Assembly: GCA_900540145.1 (NCBI GenBank) | Contig: UQEW01000056.1 | Span: 1 to 15,545 of the forward strand | Direction: 5' to 3' | Origin: an uncultured Eubacteriales bacterium | GTDB taxonomy: Bacteria; Bacillota; Clostridia; Peptostreptococcales; Anaerovoracaceae | DNA length: 15,545 nucleotides | Shown: piece by piece, positions 6,525 to 13,747 of the stretch | Position numbering within the stretch: position 1 is the first letter of the stretch | Layout: each line of letters starts with the position of its first letter | Notes under the pieces: generated by a model | Database searches by the model: none | Seen by the model: the letters and a program-made list of their open reading frames with translations, nothing else | Told to the model about the DNA's origin: nothing | Made by a program: the position numbers and the translations under genes

Positions 6525-7697
6525 TTAATATTTTAAATAATCCAGAAGAACGCGCTCCTGCTCTTCCGAAAAAGTACGCGGTATCCATATAGTCTTGTGA
6601 ATACAATTTTTCTTATATACACCATAGGTATCCTTTGTTATTCGTGCAAATGTTCCTCGGATACGGATTGAGCGTTTTTCTACACGAAAGCTTTCTAATC
6701 GGAGCAATACAAAGGCGAACTCGACTCGTTCATCCATGCTGCCTCTGTAACCGGTATAGCAGAGCCTGTTTTCCGATAGATACACGCGCTGTACCAAAGA
6801 TGTGCCTGAACAGTTTGCCCAGTACATCAAAAGAGGAATTACAGCGAATAGGGATGCGGCAGCCAGAGCCATGAACAGCCGGCGCAACAGAAAGACCGCC
6901 AGATAATCCTGAGCATTTTGAGTAAAAAACAGGACGAGAAAAGAAAGCAATAACACGCCGGGACAAACCAGCAGCGCAAGCAGCTTTGGCAGCCGTAGAT
7001 ACTTCCTGCGGCGAATAGGATCAGTTTCCAGAACCAGGTCGCCGGACGCAACAGCAGCCTGCCGTTCCTTTTCCCGCTTTTCTTCATGTTCCGCCTTATC
7101 CCCTTTAAACCCGGAGATAAATGTGAGGATGATAGGGATCAACAGCAGAAGCAGGGCTGTCAGGGCGATAGTAAAAATAAAAGCTCTATTTGTCGTGTCG
7201 TGTAGAGGCTCAAAGGTAACAATGCAGACCAGCAAGGTCAGAATCTCCAAGATAAGCATATAAAAGGCGATGGGAAGAAAAATATTTAAAAACCGCTTGC
7301 CCTTTAAGGTATATCGTTGGCTCCTGTTCAGGCTTTTCAACCCTTTGCCTTCTATGAGCCCGCTGCTCAAATCAGCTATGGTCTGGGCATTGGACAGATT
7401 TACAAGCAGCAATATGGCGGTTACGGCAAACAAAACGCCACTGTTTTGCTCGGCTGTATCTTTTTCTCTGTGTTTTATTGCGGCCAGAATTGTCAGAACA
7501 ATTTTTACGATCAGTGTGAGATAGATGGGACCCAGAATCATGAGAAACATTCTCAGATTCAGTAACATTTCTTCGGGCAAGCCGAATCGTCCGGCCGGAA
7601 TCCGCCCGAGCAGCCAGCCAATACCAATAAACACCATATAAGATATCGCAACCTTGATCAGCCATTTCCCAAAGCGGACAGCTCGTTTTTCAGCCAT
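6525..7697 (-). CDS. Polytopic membrane protein with a C-terminal PH-like domain
   Basis: I recognise no named family. From the chosen start the protein has 390 residues: hydrophobic helices at about 11-31, 46-75, 91-105, 136-163, 174-199, 240-260 and 275-297, with a charged cytosolic loop near 200-235 (HEEKREKERQ). The last 90 residues are beta-rich: VYLSENRLCYTGYRG, then EFAFVLLRLESFRVEKRSIR and a closing helix. This resembles the bacterial PH/YcxB-like domain. An upstream ATG at 7787 would add 30 basic residues, but AAGGAG at 7707-7712 sits 9 nt before the ATG at 7695-7697, so I chose the shorter form. It ends 41 nt before the DUF975 fusion gene on the same strand; a joint role in the envelope is a guess. 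Confidence 0.7.
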   Translation of the reverse strand: MAEKRAVRFGKWLIKVAISYMVFIGIGWLLGRIPAGRFGLPEEMLLNLRMFLMILGPIYLTLIVKIVLTILAAIKHREKDTAEQNSGVLFAVTAILLLVNLSNAQTIADLSSGLIEGKGLKSLNRSQRYTLKGKRFLNIFLPIAFYMLILEILTLLVCIVTFEPLHDTTNRAFIFTIALTALLLLLIPIILTFISGFKGDKAEHEEKREKERQAAVASGDLVLETDPIRRRKYLRLPKLLALLVCPGVLLLSFLVLFFTQNAQDYLAVFLLRRLFMALAAASLFAVIPLLMYWANCSGTSLVQRVYLSENRLCYTGYRGSMDERVEFAFVLLRLESFRVEKRSIRIRGTFARITKDTYGVYKKNCIHKTIWIPRTFSEEQERVLLDYLKY

Positions 7698-7706
7698 CAA
7701 TGCACT

Positions 7707-7712
7707 CTCCTT
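7707..7712 (-). promoter_or_regulatory. Ribosome binding site deciding the 7697 start
   Basis: AAGGAG, read on the minus strand, precedes the ATG at 7695-7697 by 9 nt. The alternative ATG at 7787 has no comparable site. Confidence 0.65.
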
Positions 7713-8042
7713 TCTGAGGGTTTGGAAACTCCATTCAGCCCACTGTCGCAACAATGATGTCCGTTTGCCTCGACATCTCTTTCGCATACCGGCAGGCGTT
7801 GTTTAGATATACTAATATAGTATAATTATGCCTTGACTCTTGCCTGTTTTCTATCGCGGATAAGTTAAGTCCATATAAAATTCCGTTACAATAAGCAGCT
7901 ATCCGTCAAGACTCATGGACAGAGTCAATTGGATTTGCTGTGGAAATTATGATTTAACAAACCTTTTTTAACTTATCACAAAATTTACGAACGCTTTACC
8001 GTGTTTTCATGTCATCGAGCGAGCTAAGTGCTATAACTATAA

Positions 8043-8108
8043 GTAGAGGACGTTACCCCATTGACATGGCAGCAACTGGATGAAATTTATAGCTTTATTC
8101 ATAAATAA
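8043..8108 (+). pseudogene. Possible gene remnant upstream of the orphan membrane gene
   Basis: A frame without an ATG, bounded by stops at 8040 and 8106, encodes LTWQQLDEIYSFIHK at its C-terminal end. It looks like the tail of an amphipathic helix rather than random translation. It could be the last piece of a deleted gene, or a tiny ORF starting at TTG 8061 with AGAGGA in front. At 21 codons, chance is a serious alternative. Confidence 0.2.
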
Positions 8109-8137
8109 GAGAGATAAATAACAGAAAAACAAACGAT

Positions 8138-9316
8138 ATGAAAGATAACAAAACCAGCAAAAGATTACCAGGCAGCAAATCTGAAAAAAAAGAGATGAAA
8201 CTATTCGTTTTATTCCTTGTAATCGTTATTTTTTTACCGATTGCCATCTTTGGAGCGATGGATTGGTTCGTGAATTCCGATACTTTTACCATCGGAATCA
8301 CAGGTTTTATTCAAACTGTAATTGTCAATGGCTGTTTAGGACTATTGGCGATAATTATTGCCCTGGTCTTCGTCGTAAAGCTGATTCAGCCGGATACATC
8401 ATTCAAACAAAAATTCGGAAGAACAGTGGTTATCATACTTTGTACAATTGCCGCTTTTTTCCTTATTCGCCCACTTATTTTAGATATATCCTATCTCAAG
8501 TGTCCGGAAACCACATATTTAGATCGTCTGGAATTTGATGATGAGATGGGGGTGGGAGATAATCCGACCAGATACTACTTGCGCGGTGTGGACATTACCG
8601 GCGAACGCCAATCCTTTAATATCAGCGAAAGACTGTTAAAAGAGGGACGTGAGTTATGGTCGGAAAACGAATTTAATCTATTTGCTAAAGTTTCCTATCT
8701 GCCGCATACCTCAACATTGATGACACTGGAATTTATCACGAAACTCGATGCCTCAACGGCAGTTTTATATCCTCCATCTGCTGCCCTTCCGGATAACTGG
8801 AACAGTTTTTCGATTCAAATCAACAGTAATGTTTATACATTGCCAGTTCCCCTTACGACTTTTATTAACGATGGATGGAAGATCTCCGAGGATGACGCGG
8901 GCCTTTATCTGGCTGGTGCGGACGAGCCGAATGCGTCATATGAATGGGAGTGGATCTCCTTGACCAATGACCGTGAACAAATTATCAGTGTCTGTGCCTT
9001 TAACACTACAGAAAACACGATAAGTATTTCTGATAGTATTGTAGGTGGTATCCATATAATATATGGAAATTATGACTTTTCCGGCACAGAACTCCGTCTT
9101 CCCGGTGGTATGATGCTGGGATGGTCTACTAAGGAAACCGTGTTAGATCTATATGGTCAGCCAGACGATAGCTTTGAATCAACCTATGGTGATTATATCC
9201 TTACTTACGAAACAGACGATCCTATTGACAAAGCTTATTGGAGGTTGGGCTTTGATGATCATGGTATTTTGGATGATGTTATGTTACACCATCAAGCTTA
9301 TTTTCGGTATGACTGA
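8138..9316 (+). CDS. Membrane-anchored protein of unknown function
   Basis: The 392-residue protein has a basic, polar lead (1-20), three hydrophobic helices at about 22-43, 55-83 and 94-113, and a soluble region of about 280 residues. That region contains beta-rich stretches such as FSIQINSNVYTLPVPLTTF followed by INDGWKI, and later GMMLGWSTKETVLDLYGQPDD and a Tyr/Asp-rich end. The pattern 'set a property, then threshold/period check' is seen in several clostridial surface or lipoprotein-like proteins, but I know no name for it. With three helices the soluble part probably lies outside the membrane. The ribosome binding site is weak. The gene stands alone on the plus strand between two minus-strand blocks and ends in its own terminator, so it could be a later insertion. 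Start at 8138 is preferred; 8195 is possible. Confidence 0.7.
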   Translation: MKDNKTSKRLPGSKSEKKEMKLFVLFLVIVIFLPIAIFGAMDWFVNSDTFTIGITGFIQTVIVNGCLGLLAIIIALVFVVKLIQPDTSFKQKFGRTVVIILCTIAAFFLIRPLILDISYLKCPETTYLDRLEFDDEMGVGDNPTRYYLRGVDITGERQSFNISERLLKEGRELWSENEFNLFAKVSYLPHTSTLMTLEFITKLDASTAVLYPPSAALPDNWNSFSIQINSNVYTLPVPLTTFINDGWKISEDDAGLYLAGADEPNASYEWEWISLTNDREQIISVCAFNTTENTISISDSIVGGIHIIYGNYDFSGTELRLPGGMMLGWSTKETVLDLYGQPDDSFESTYGDYILTYETDDPIDKAYWRLGFDDHGILDDVMLHHQAYFRYD

Positions 9317-9342
9317 CATCATTTTTAACCGGTAAAAGGCTG

Positions 9343-9380
9343 AAAAAAAGAAGGTCTCTTCCGCAGAAACCTTCTTTTTT
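9343..9380 (+). terminator. Rho-independent terminator of the orphan membrane gene
   Basis: The stem GAAGGT (9350-9355) pairs with ACCTTC (9369-9374), is extended by A-run to T-run pairing, and is followed by TTTTTT (9375-9380). It lies about 27 nt after the stop at 9316. Confidence 0.85.
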
Positions 9381-9384
9381 AGTA

Positions 9385-9425
9385 GCAGACGCCACGTCAG
9401 GCGAATTTCGCCTCGCCACATCTGC
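9385..9425. repeat. Imperfect hairpin with palindromic tip
   Basis: The tip GGCGAATTTCGCC (9400-9412) is a perfect palindrome around one base. The outer segments GCAGA (9385-9389) and TCTGC (9421-9425) extend the stem across mismatches. There is no T-run. Confidence 0.45.
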
Positions 9426-9502
9426 CCTTCTTGCTTTTAATTTAACCTGATAATTCCACCATTACTTGGCTCTTGCCTTGTCAGGCTAGGTCTGATGCCT
9501 AG

Positions 9503-9582
9503 CTCCTATAAAAAAGCCCTTTTTTTATGATTTATAGGATGGGCCCCTATAAACCGCTGTTTTTTTTGTAGTTTTATAGGAG
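9503..9582 (+). repeat. Locus B, left hairpin dimer
   Basis: Unit 1 (9503-9540) has arms TCCTATAAA and TTTATAGGA around 18 nt. Unit 2 (9544-9582) has arms CCCTATAAA and TTTATAGGAG around 19 nt. The units start 41 nt apart. Size, period and A/T-rich loops match locus A, but the arm sequence is different. Confidence 0.78.
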
Positions 9583-9588
9583 TTTTTT

Positions 9589-9767
9589 AAAGGGAGTACG
9601 ACTTTATTTTATAAATGCATAAACATTTAAAGTGCTAGGGAACTATTATTGGTTGTACAATTGTCGATTTTAAGGTTATCATGTCAAAATGTACGAAAAT
9701 CTGTCGCAATATGTCAACAGATGCACTTAAAAATGTTTTGTAATGCGCTAACTTAAAAGTCCCTTAA
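9589..9767. repeat. Locus B, internal long imperfect inverted repeat
   Basis: The left arm at 9589-9635 (starting AAAGGGA, ending AAAGTGC) pairs with the right arm at 9723-9767 (starting GCACTT, ending CCCTTA), with small gaps. A nested pair GTTGTACAATTGTCGATTTT (9652-9671) and AAAATCTGTCGCAATATGTC (9696-9715) lies inside. Together with the flanking dimers the whole of 9503-9855 is symmetrical and could fold as one long, bulged hairpin. Confidence 0.65.
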
Positions 9768-9775
9768 TACCATTA

Positions 9776-9855
9776 CACCTATAAATCTTCCTTATTTTAG
9801 CATATTTATAGGTGTCGCTCCTATAAGGCAATAAATTTTTCAAGAATTCGTGGAG
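9776..9855 (-). repeat. Locus B, right hairpin dimer (inverted copy)
   Basis: The unit at 9776-9814 has perfect 10-nt arms CACCTATAAA and TTTATAGGTG around 19 nt. The next unit (9818-9855) keeps CTCCTATAA but its second arm has decayed to GGAG. The units start 42 nt apart. The reverse complement of this dimer matches the left dimer, including the junction between units, where 9531-9553 pairs with 9805-9827. Confidence 0.72.
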
Positions 9856-9930
9856 TTTGCGTTTAAAATTTATTCATGTTTATTCATTACGCCTCCATCC
9901 CGCGCCATTCAGTGTGCAGAAAGCATAGAT

Positions 9931-9961
9931 GCTGTCTCTGATTATTTCATTTTGAGACAGC
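9931..9961. repeat. GCTGTCTC/GAGACAGC hairpin, possible IS end
   Basis: GCTGTCTC (9931-9938) pairs perfectly with GAGACAGC (9954-9961) around 15 nt. Termini of the form GGTGCTGTCTCAAAA resemble ends of IS1182-like insertion sequences as I remember them, and on the minus strand a short frame ends NGAVSK at this point, a common signature of such ends. No transposase is present. Confidence 0.3.
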
Positions 9962-10086
9962 ACCATTATAAGCTCGCTGCACGGCTATATAGACAGCCGT
10001 CGATCCAATATCAAAATCAAGTAGCGAGAAACACATCATTCATAATATTGCTATGCGCCTTCAAGGCAACCTCAATAAGCAGGAAG

Positions 10087-11448
10087 TCACCCCTCTATCT
10101 CAGCAATCTGCGCGGCTACGCTTTCAAATGAAGTGGAACCTTTGGACTTCTTAGCTTTTATGCAATTTCGTATATCTATTTTCTCGTATATATCCTCTTC
10201 AAACTTATCTGAAAAAGACTTGAATTCCTCCATGGACATTTCTTCGATGGCTATGCCCTTCCCTATGCAATAAAGCACTATCCTGCCTATTATCTCATGA
10301 CAGTCTCTGAAAGGTATGCCTTTGGACACAAGGTAATCGGCAGCGTCGGTGGCGTTCATGTAGCCGTACTTGGCAGCTTTTTCCATGTTGTCCGTTTTGA
10401 CCTGCATAGTTGAAATCATTTCGGTGAAGATGGAAACGGAAGCCTTTACCGTATCAGCCGCGTCAAAAGTCGGTTCTTTATCTTCCTGCAAGTCCTTATT
10501 ATATGCCATAGGAAGTCCCTTGCATAAAGTCAGGAGGCTCATCAGATCTCCGTACACTCTGCCGCTCTTTCCTCTTATCAGCTCAGCCATGTCAGGATTC
10601 TTTTTCTGAGGCATGATGCTGCTGCCGGTGGAGAATGCGTCATCTATCTCTATAAAATTGAACTCCACGCTGCTCCAGAGTATCAGCTCCTCGCAAAATC
10701 TTGATAAATGCATCATGGTGACGGCGCAGCATTCTACAAATTCTATGGCGAAGTCCCTATCTGCCACTGCATCCATTCCGTTAGGCAAAACCGAAGCAAA
10801 GCCCAATTCCTTTGCTAAAAAATCTCTGTCAGTCTGATATGTAGTACCGGCCAAAGCGCCGCTTCCCAGAGGAAGCCTGTCTATGCGCTTGAGGCAGTCA
10901 GCGAAACGCTCTCTGTCTCTGGAAAACATCTGGTAGTACGCCAGCAGGTGATAAGCCAGAGTAACAGGTTGAGCCCTTTGCAGATGGGTGTATCCGGGCA
11001 TAATTGTATCCGTGTGCTTCTTTGCCAGCGTTACCAGCGTATCAGTCAATGCCTGCAATGCTTTGTCAATTTCACCGGTCTCTTTTTTCAGATAAAGCCT
11101 GAAATCTACAGCTACCTGATCGTTCCTGCTGCGAGCGGTATGTAGCTTCTTTCCCACGTCGCCTATGCGCTGCGTCAGGATAGTTTCTATGTTCATGTGG
11201 ATATCTTCCGACTCTACGGAAAATTCCACTTTACCGTCCTTTATGTCTTTTCTTATTTCTTCGAGGGTCTTGACGATGAGGGACGCGTCATCTTCAGAGA
11301 TTATGCCTTGTTTGCCGAGCATTTTAGCATGAGCGATACTTCCAGCTATGTCCTCCTGGTAAAGTCGCTGGTCAAAGCCTATCGAAGCATTAAATTCATC
11401 AGCGGATGAAGTCGCCGCCTTTGAGAACCTTCCTTTCCAAAGTTTCAT
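10087..11448 (-). CDS. argH: Argininosuccinate lyase
   Basis: The enzyme splits argininosuccinate into arginine and fumarate, the last step of arginine synthesis, in the cytosol. The 453-residue protein has the usual start KLWKGRFSKA, the segment TARSRNDQVAVDFRLYL (104-120), GYTHLQRAQP with the catalytic-site His155, and the fumarase/aspartase superfamily signature GSSIMPQKKNP (275-285), whose serine acts as the general acid/base. Length is typical. The start overlaps argG by 50 nt in another frame; AAGGAGGAG 9 nt upstream and the conserved N-terminus show that this start is real. It is probably translated by coupling from the argG transcript. No terminator is clear after it. Confidence 0.97.
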   Translation of the reverse strand: MKLWKGRFSKAATSSADEFNASIGFDQRLYQEDIAGSIAHAKMLGKQGIISEDDASLIVKTLEEIRKDIKDGKVEFSVESEDIHMNIETILTQRIGDVGKKLHTARSRNDQVAVDFRLYLKKETGEIDKALQALTDTLVTLAKKHTDTIMPGYTHLQRAQPVTLAYHLLAYYQMFSRDRERFADCLKRIDRLPLGSGALAGTTYQTDRDFLAKELGFASVLPNGMDAVADRDFAIEFVECCAVTMMHLSRFCEELILWSSVEFNFIEIDDAFSTGSSIMPQKKNPDMAELIRGKSGRVYGDLMSLLTLCKGLPMAYNKDLQEDKEPTFDAADTVKASVSIFTEMISTMQVKTDNMEKAAKYGYMNATDAADYLVSKGIPFRDCHEIIGRIVLYCIGKGIAIEEMSMEEFKSFSDKFEEDIYEKIDIRNCIKAKKSKGSTSFESVAAQIAEIEG

Positions 11449-12667
11449 TCTGAGACGCTCCTCCTTCCACGGTGATTTTCTGTATAGCGCGTATCTTCAA
11501 AGGTAATGCAAATAGATTGATGAATCCCTCTGCATCGCTCTGGTTATACACTTCGTCCTTGCTGAAAGTAGCGAATTCTTCATTATACAGGGAGTATGGC
11601 GCCTTTCTGCCGGCTACTACAGCTGAACCTTTGTAAAGCTTCATTTTTACAGTGCCTGTAACCAGCTGCTGCGTGCTGTCAACAAAAGCGCTGATAGCCT
11701 CTCTGAGAGGCGTATACCAAAGGCCATCATAAACCAGCTGAGAGAACTTTTGAGCTACAATATTTTTGTATTGAGTCGTGTCTCTATCCAATATGAGCTG
11801 TTCCAGCCCGGTGTGAGCAGCAAAGAGGATTGTGCCGCCGGGAGTCTCATAAACGCCTCTGGATTTCATACCTACAAGACGATTTTCGATTATATCTACT
11901 GTGCCTACTCCATTTCTGCTGCCCATTTCATTGAGCTTGGTAAGCAGCGAAATGCAATCCATCTTTTCTCCATTTACAGCTACAGGAATACCCTTTTCGA
12001 ACTCAATGTCCACATACTCCGGCTTATCAGGCGCCTCTTCAGGAGGTACGCTGAGGACGTGTATGCTGTTGAGATGTTCATTCCAAGGGTTTTCCAACTC
12101 GCCGCCCTCATGGCTTATATGCCAGATATTCTCATCGCGGCTGTATATCTTCTTTATGGTCTGGTTGATAGGAATGCCGTGATTTTGAGCATATTCTATC
12201 AGCTCCTCACGAGACTGCATATCCCAAATTCTCCACGGAGCGATTATCTTGATGGCCGGGTTCAGCGCTTTAACAGTCACCTCAAAACGAACTTGGTCAT
12301 TTCCCTTGCCGGTGCATCCATGAGCTATGTAAAAAGCATTTTCCTTCTCTGCCACTTCCACCAATTTTTTTGCCATCAAAGGTCTTGCCATAGCAGTTCC
12401 AAGCATATATTGACCTTCATAAACAGCGCCGGCCTTCAACGTAGGCCAAATGAAATCGGTTATAAACTCTTCTCTGATGTCAATAGTGTAAGCCTTGCTG
12501 GCTCCTGTAGCCAACGCCTTCTTTTCGATAGCGTCGAAATCTTCTTTTTGTCCTGCGTTACAGCATACTGCTATTATGTCAAAATCCGTGTTTTCTTTGA
12601 GCCATGCCATTATGACAGATGTGTCAAGGCCTCCCGAGTATGCCAGAATTACTTTTTCCTTTTCCAT
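11399..12667 (-). CDS. argG: Argininosuccinate synthase
   Basis: The enzyme joins citrulline and aspartate with ATP to make argininosuccinate. The 422-residue protein begins with the PP-loop AYSGGLDTSV (9-18) that binds ATP, followed by GQYMLGTAMARPLMAKKLVE and the HGCTGKGNDQVRFE segment that binds substrate, and later SREELIEYA, SRDENIWHISHEGGELE and GRKAPYSLYNEE. Length is slightly above the common 400-410. CAGGAG lies 8 nt before the ATG. It is the first gene of the argGH pair; the other arginine genes are not in the window. The promoter at 12765-12792 and A/T-rich inverted sequences around it suggest arginine-dependent control. Confidence 0.97.
   Translation of the reverse strand: MEKEKVILAYSGGLDTSVIMAWLKENTDFDIIAVCCNAGQKEDFDAIEKKALATGASKAYTIDIREEFITDFIWPTLKAGAVYEGQYMLGTAMARPLMAKKLVEVAEKENAFYIAHGCTGKGNDQVRFEVTVKALNPAIKIIAPWRIWDMQSREELIEYAQNHGIPINQTIKKIYSRDENIWHISHEGGELENPWNEHLNSIHVLSVPPEEAPDKPEYVDIEFEKGIPVAVNGEKMDCISLLTKLNEMGSRNGVGTVDIIENRLVGMKSRGVYETPGGTILFAAHTGLEQLILDRDTTQYKNIVAQKFSQLVYDGLWYTPLREAISAFVDSTQQLVTGTVKMKLYKGSAVVAGRKAPYSLYNEEFATFSKDEVYNQSDAEGFINLFALPLKIRAIQKITVEGGASQNETLERKVLKGGDFIR
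11458..11466 (-). promoter_or_regulatory. argH ribosome binding site inside argG
   Basis: AAGGAGGAG, read on the minus strand, lies within the argG coding region 9 nt before the argH ATG. It supports the overlapping start. Confidence 0.8.
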
Positions 12668-12752
12668 TTTTATATCTCCTGTTTTATAAATTTTTTTAAT
12701 ATTTTTTGCATATTTCTTCGGGTTTTCCCGTCAATTTGTGCATAAAAATTTA

Positions 12753-12792
12753 AATAATATAATTATTATACACGGACCGCTGTAAAAATCAA
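12753..12792 (-). promoter_or_regulatory. argGH promoter with possible ARG-box-like operator
   Basis: On the minus strand TTGATT (12787-12792) and TATAAT (12765-12770) are separated by 16 nt. Transcription would start near 12758, giving a leader of about 90 nt with a small CGGG-AAAA-CCCG hairpin at 12719-12730. The inverted sequence AATAAT-ATA-ATTATT (12753-12767) overlaps the -10 and start. Its A/T-rich symmetry recalls ArgR/AhrC boxes, though it lacks a clean TGAAT...ATTCA form. The promoter is fairly sure, the operator is a guess. Confidence 0.5.
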
Positions 12793-12866
12793 CCTTTTTT
12801 TCAAAAAAATTTAGACTCGGCATTTCAGCTGAGCCCGATTTTTTACATACATTTTACATGCTATGA

Positions 12867-12895
12867 TTGTAAACTTCATCTTCTGTGTATATAAT
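12867..12895 (+). promoter_or_regulatory. Promoter of the HAD-IIA gene
   Basis: TTGTAA (12867-12872) and TATAAT (12890-12895) are separated by 17 nt, with a second TATAAT at 12895-12900. The start would lie near 12902, just before the ribosome binding site, so the leader is short. Confidence 0.7.
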
Positions 12896-12918
12896 ATAAT
12901 GGGAAAGGAGGTGAAAAT

Positions 12919-13701
12919 ATGGAAGAGCTGAGAGCAAAAAGAGGTTTTATATGCGATATGGACGGTGTCATATATCACGGTGACAAGCTTCTGCCCGGCG
13001 TAAAGGAATTCGTGGACTGGCTTTACAAAAACGATAAAAAGTTCCTTTTTCTGACCAATAACAGTGGAAAGACTCCATTGGAACTTAAGCTGAAATTAAA
13101 AAACATGGGGCTTGATGTGGACGAAACCCACTTTTATACCAGCGCCCTTGCTACAGCAAAATTTGTCAGTCAGCAATCGCCTCAGTGCAGCGCCTACGTA
13201 ATAGGAGATTCCGGTCTTATCGGAGCCCTATATCAGGAAGGCATCGCTATAACCGATAAATCACCGGACTACGTTATAGTGGGAGAAAGCCCTTCTTATA
13301 ATTATGAAACGGTAAACAAGGCAGTCTCCTTGGTTCTGGGCGGAGCCAAACTCATAGGTACAAATTCCGACTTGACAGGACCCACTACTACCGGTATCGC
13401 TCCTGCATGCAGAGCTTTGATATCGCCTATCGAAATGGCTACGGGAAAGAAAGCCTACTTCATAGGCAAACCTAATCCGCTAATGATGAGAACCGGTCTC
13501 AGAATGCTGGATATCCATTCAGATGAAGCAGCTATGATCGGAGACCGAATGGATACCGATATAGTCGCCGGCATAGAAACAGGCTTGGACACAGTGCTGG
13601 TCCTTTCGGGTGTAACTTCCCGCGCAGACATCGATCTTTTCCCATACAGACCTAGACTGGTGCTTCCGGGAGTTGGAGATATAGTCAACTGCACAAAATA
13701 A
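12919..13701 (+). CDS. HAD-IIA family phosphatase (NagD/AraL type)
   Basis: The 260-residue cytosolic protein is a haloacid dehalogenase hydrolase of subfamily IIA, usually a sugar-phosphate or nucleotide phosphatase. Motif I is CDMDGVIYHG with nucleophile D13 and acid D15. Motif II is FLTNNSGK (45-51). The C2 cap lies between residues about 60 and 180, motif III is the lysine in FIGKPNP (K184), and motif IV is IGDRMDTDI with D209 and D214. Length is typical. AAAGGAGGTG at 12904-12913 precedes the ATG. It is transcribed alone, divergent from argGH, and is closed by the terminator at 13701-13738. The substrate is unknown. Confidence 0.93.
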   Translation: MEELRAKRGFICDMDGVIYHGDKLLPGVKEFVDWLYKNDKKFLFLTNNSGKTPLELKLKLKNMGLDVDETHFYTSALATAKFVSQQSPQCSAYVIGDSGLIGALYQEGIAITDKSPDYVIVGESPSYNYETVNKAVSLVLGGAKLIGTNSDLTGPTTTGIAPACRALISPIEMATGKKAYFIGKPNPLMMRTGLRMLDIHSDEAAMIGDRMDTDIVAGIETGLDTVLVLSGVTSRADIDLFPYRPRLVLPGVGDIVNCTK

Positions 13702-13738
13702 ATACCACAGACCGAGCTGGCGGACTGTGGTATTTTTT
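13701..13738 (+). terminator. Rho-independent terminator, possibly bidirectional
   Basis: AATACCACAG (13701-13710) pairs perfectly with CTGTGGTATT (13725-13734), followed by T-run to 13738. It begins at the HAD gene stop. On the minus strand, where xpt ends at 13748, the same stem is followed by TATTTATTTTG, so it may also stop xpt transcription. Confidence 0.9.
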
Positions 13739-13747
13739 GTTATTTCT

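Larger units (their letters stand above)
7698..8137. other. Divergent intergenic region
   Basis: This stretch separates the minus-strand PH-like membrane protein from the plus-strand membrane protein. It is A/T-rich. Candidate weak -10 elements for the minus-strand gene (TATACT, TATATT) lie around 7811-7826 without a good -35. Short inverted pieces such as GACTC-ATGGACA-GAGTC (about 7910-7926) are seen. Near its right end a short protein-like frame stops at 8108, and TTGACA at 8061-8066 could serve as a -35. No RNA gene is evident. Confidence 0.5.
9381..10086. other. Gene-free region with repeat locus B
   Basis: No convincing gene lies between the terminator and the end of argH. The region holds a 41-nt imperfect hairpin (9385-9425), a short stem GCTAGG-CCTAGC (about 9485-9503), the two hairpin dimers of locus B with their long inverted repeat (9503-9855), and two further hairpins at 9931-9961 and 9981-10000. 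I found no T-tailed terminator for argH. Confidence 0.65.

Noticed and set aside
9981..10000. ACGGCT/AGCCGT hairpin as the argH terminator
   Set aside because: No T-run follows on the minus strand and it is about 90 nt from the stop.
9850..10131. Plus-strand ORF of 93 codons after locus B
   Set aside because: It overlaps the argH end, has no ribosome binding site and reads through hairpin repeats.
11750..12745. Plus-strand ORF of 331 codons opposite argG
   Set aside because: It is antisense to a highly conserved enzyme gene, has cysteine- and phenylalanine-rich odd composition and runs into the argG promoter.
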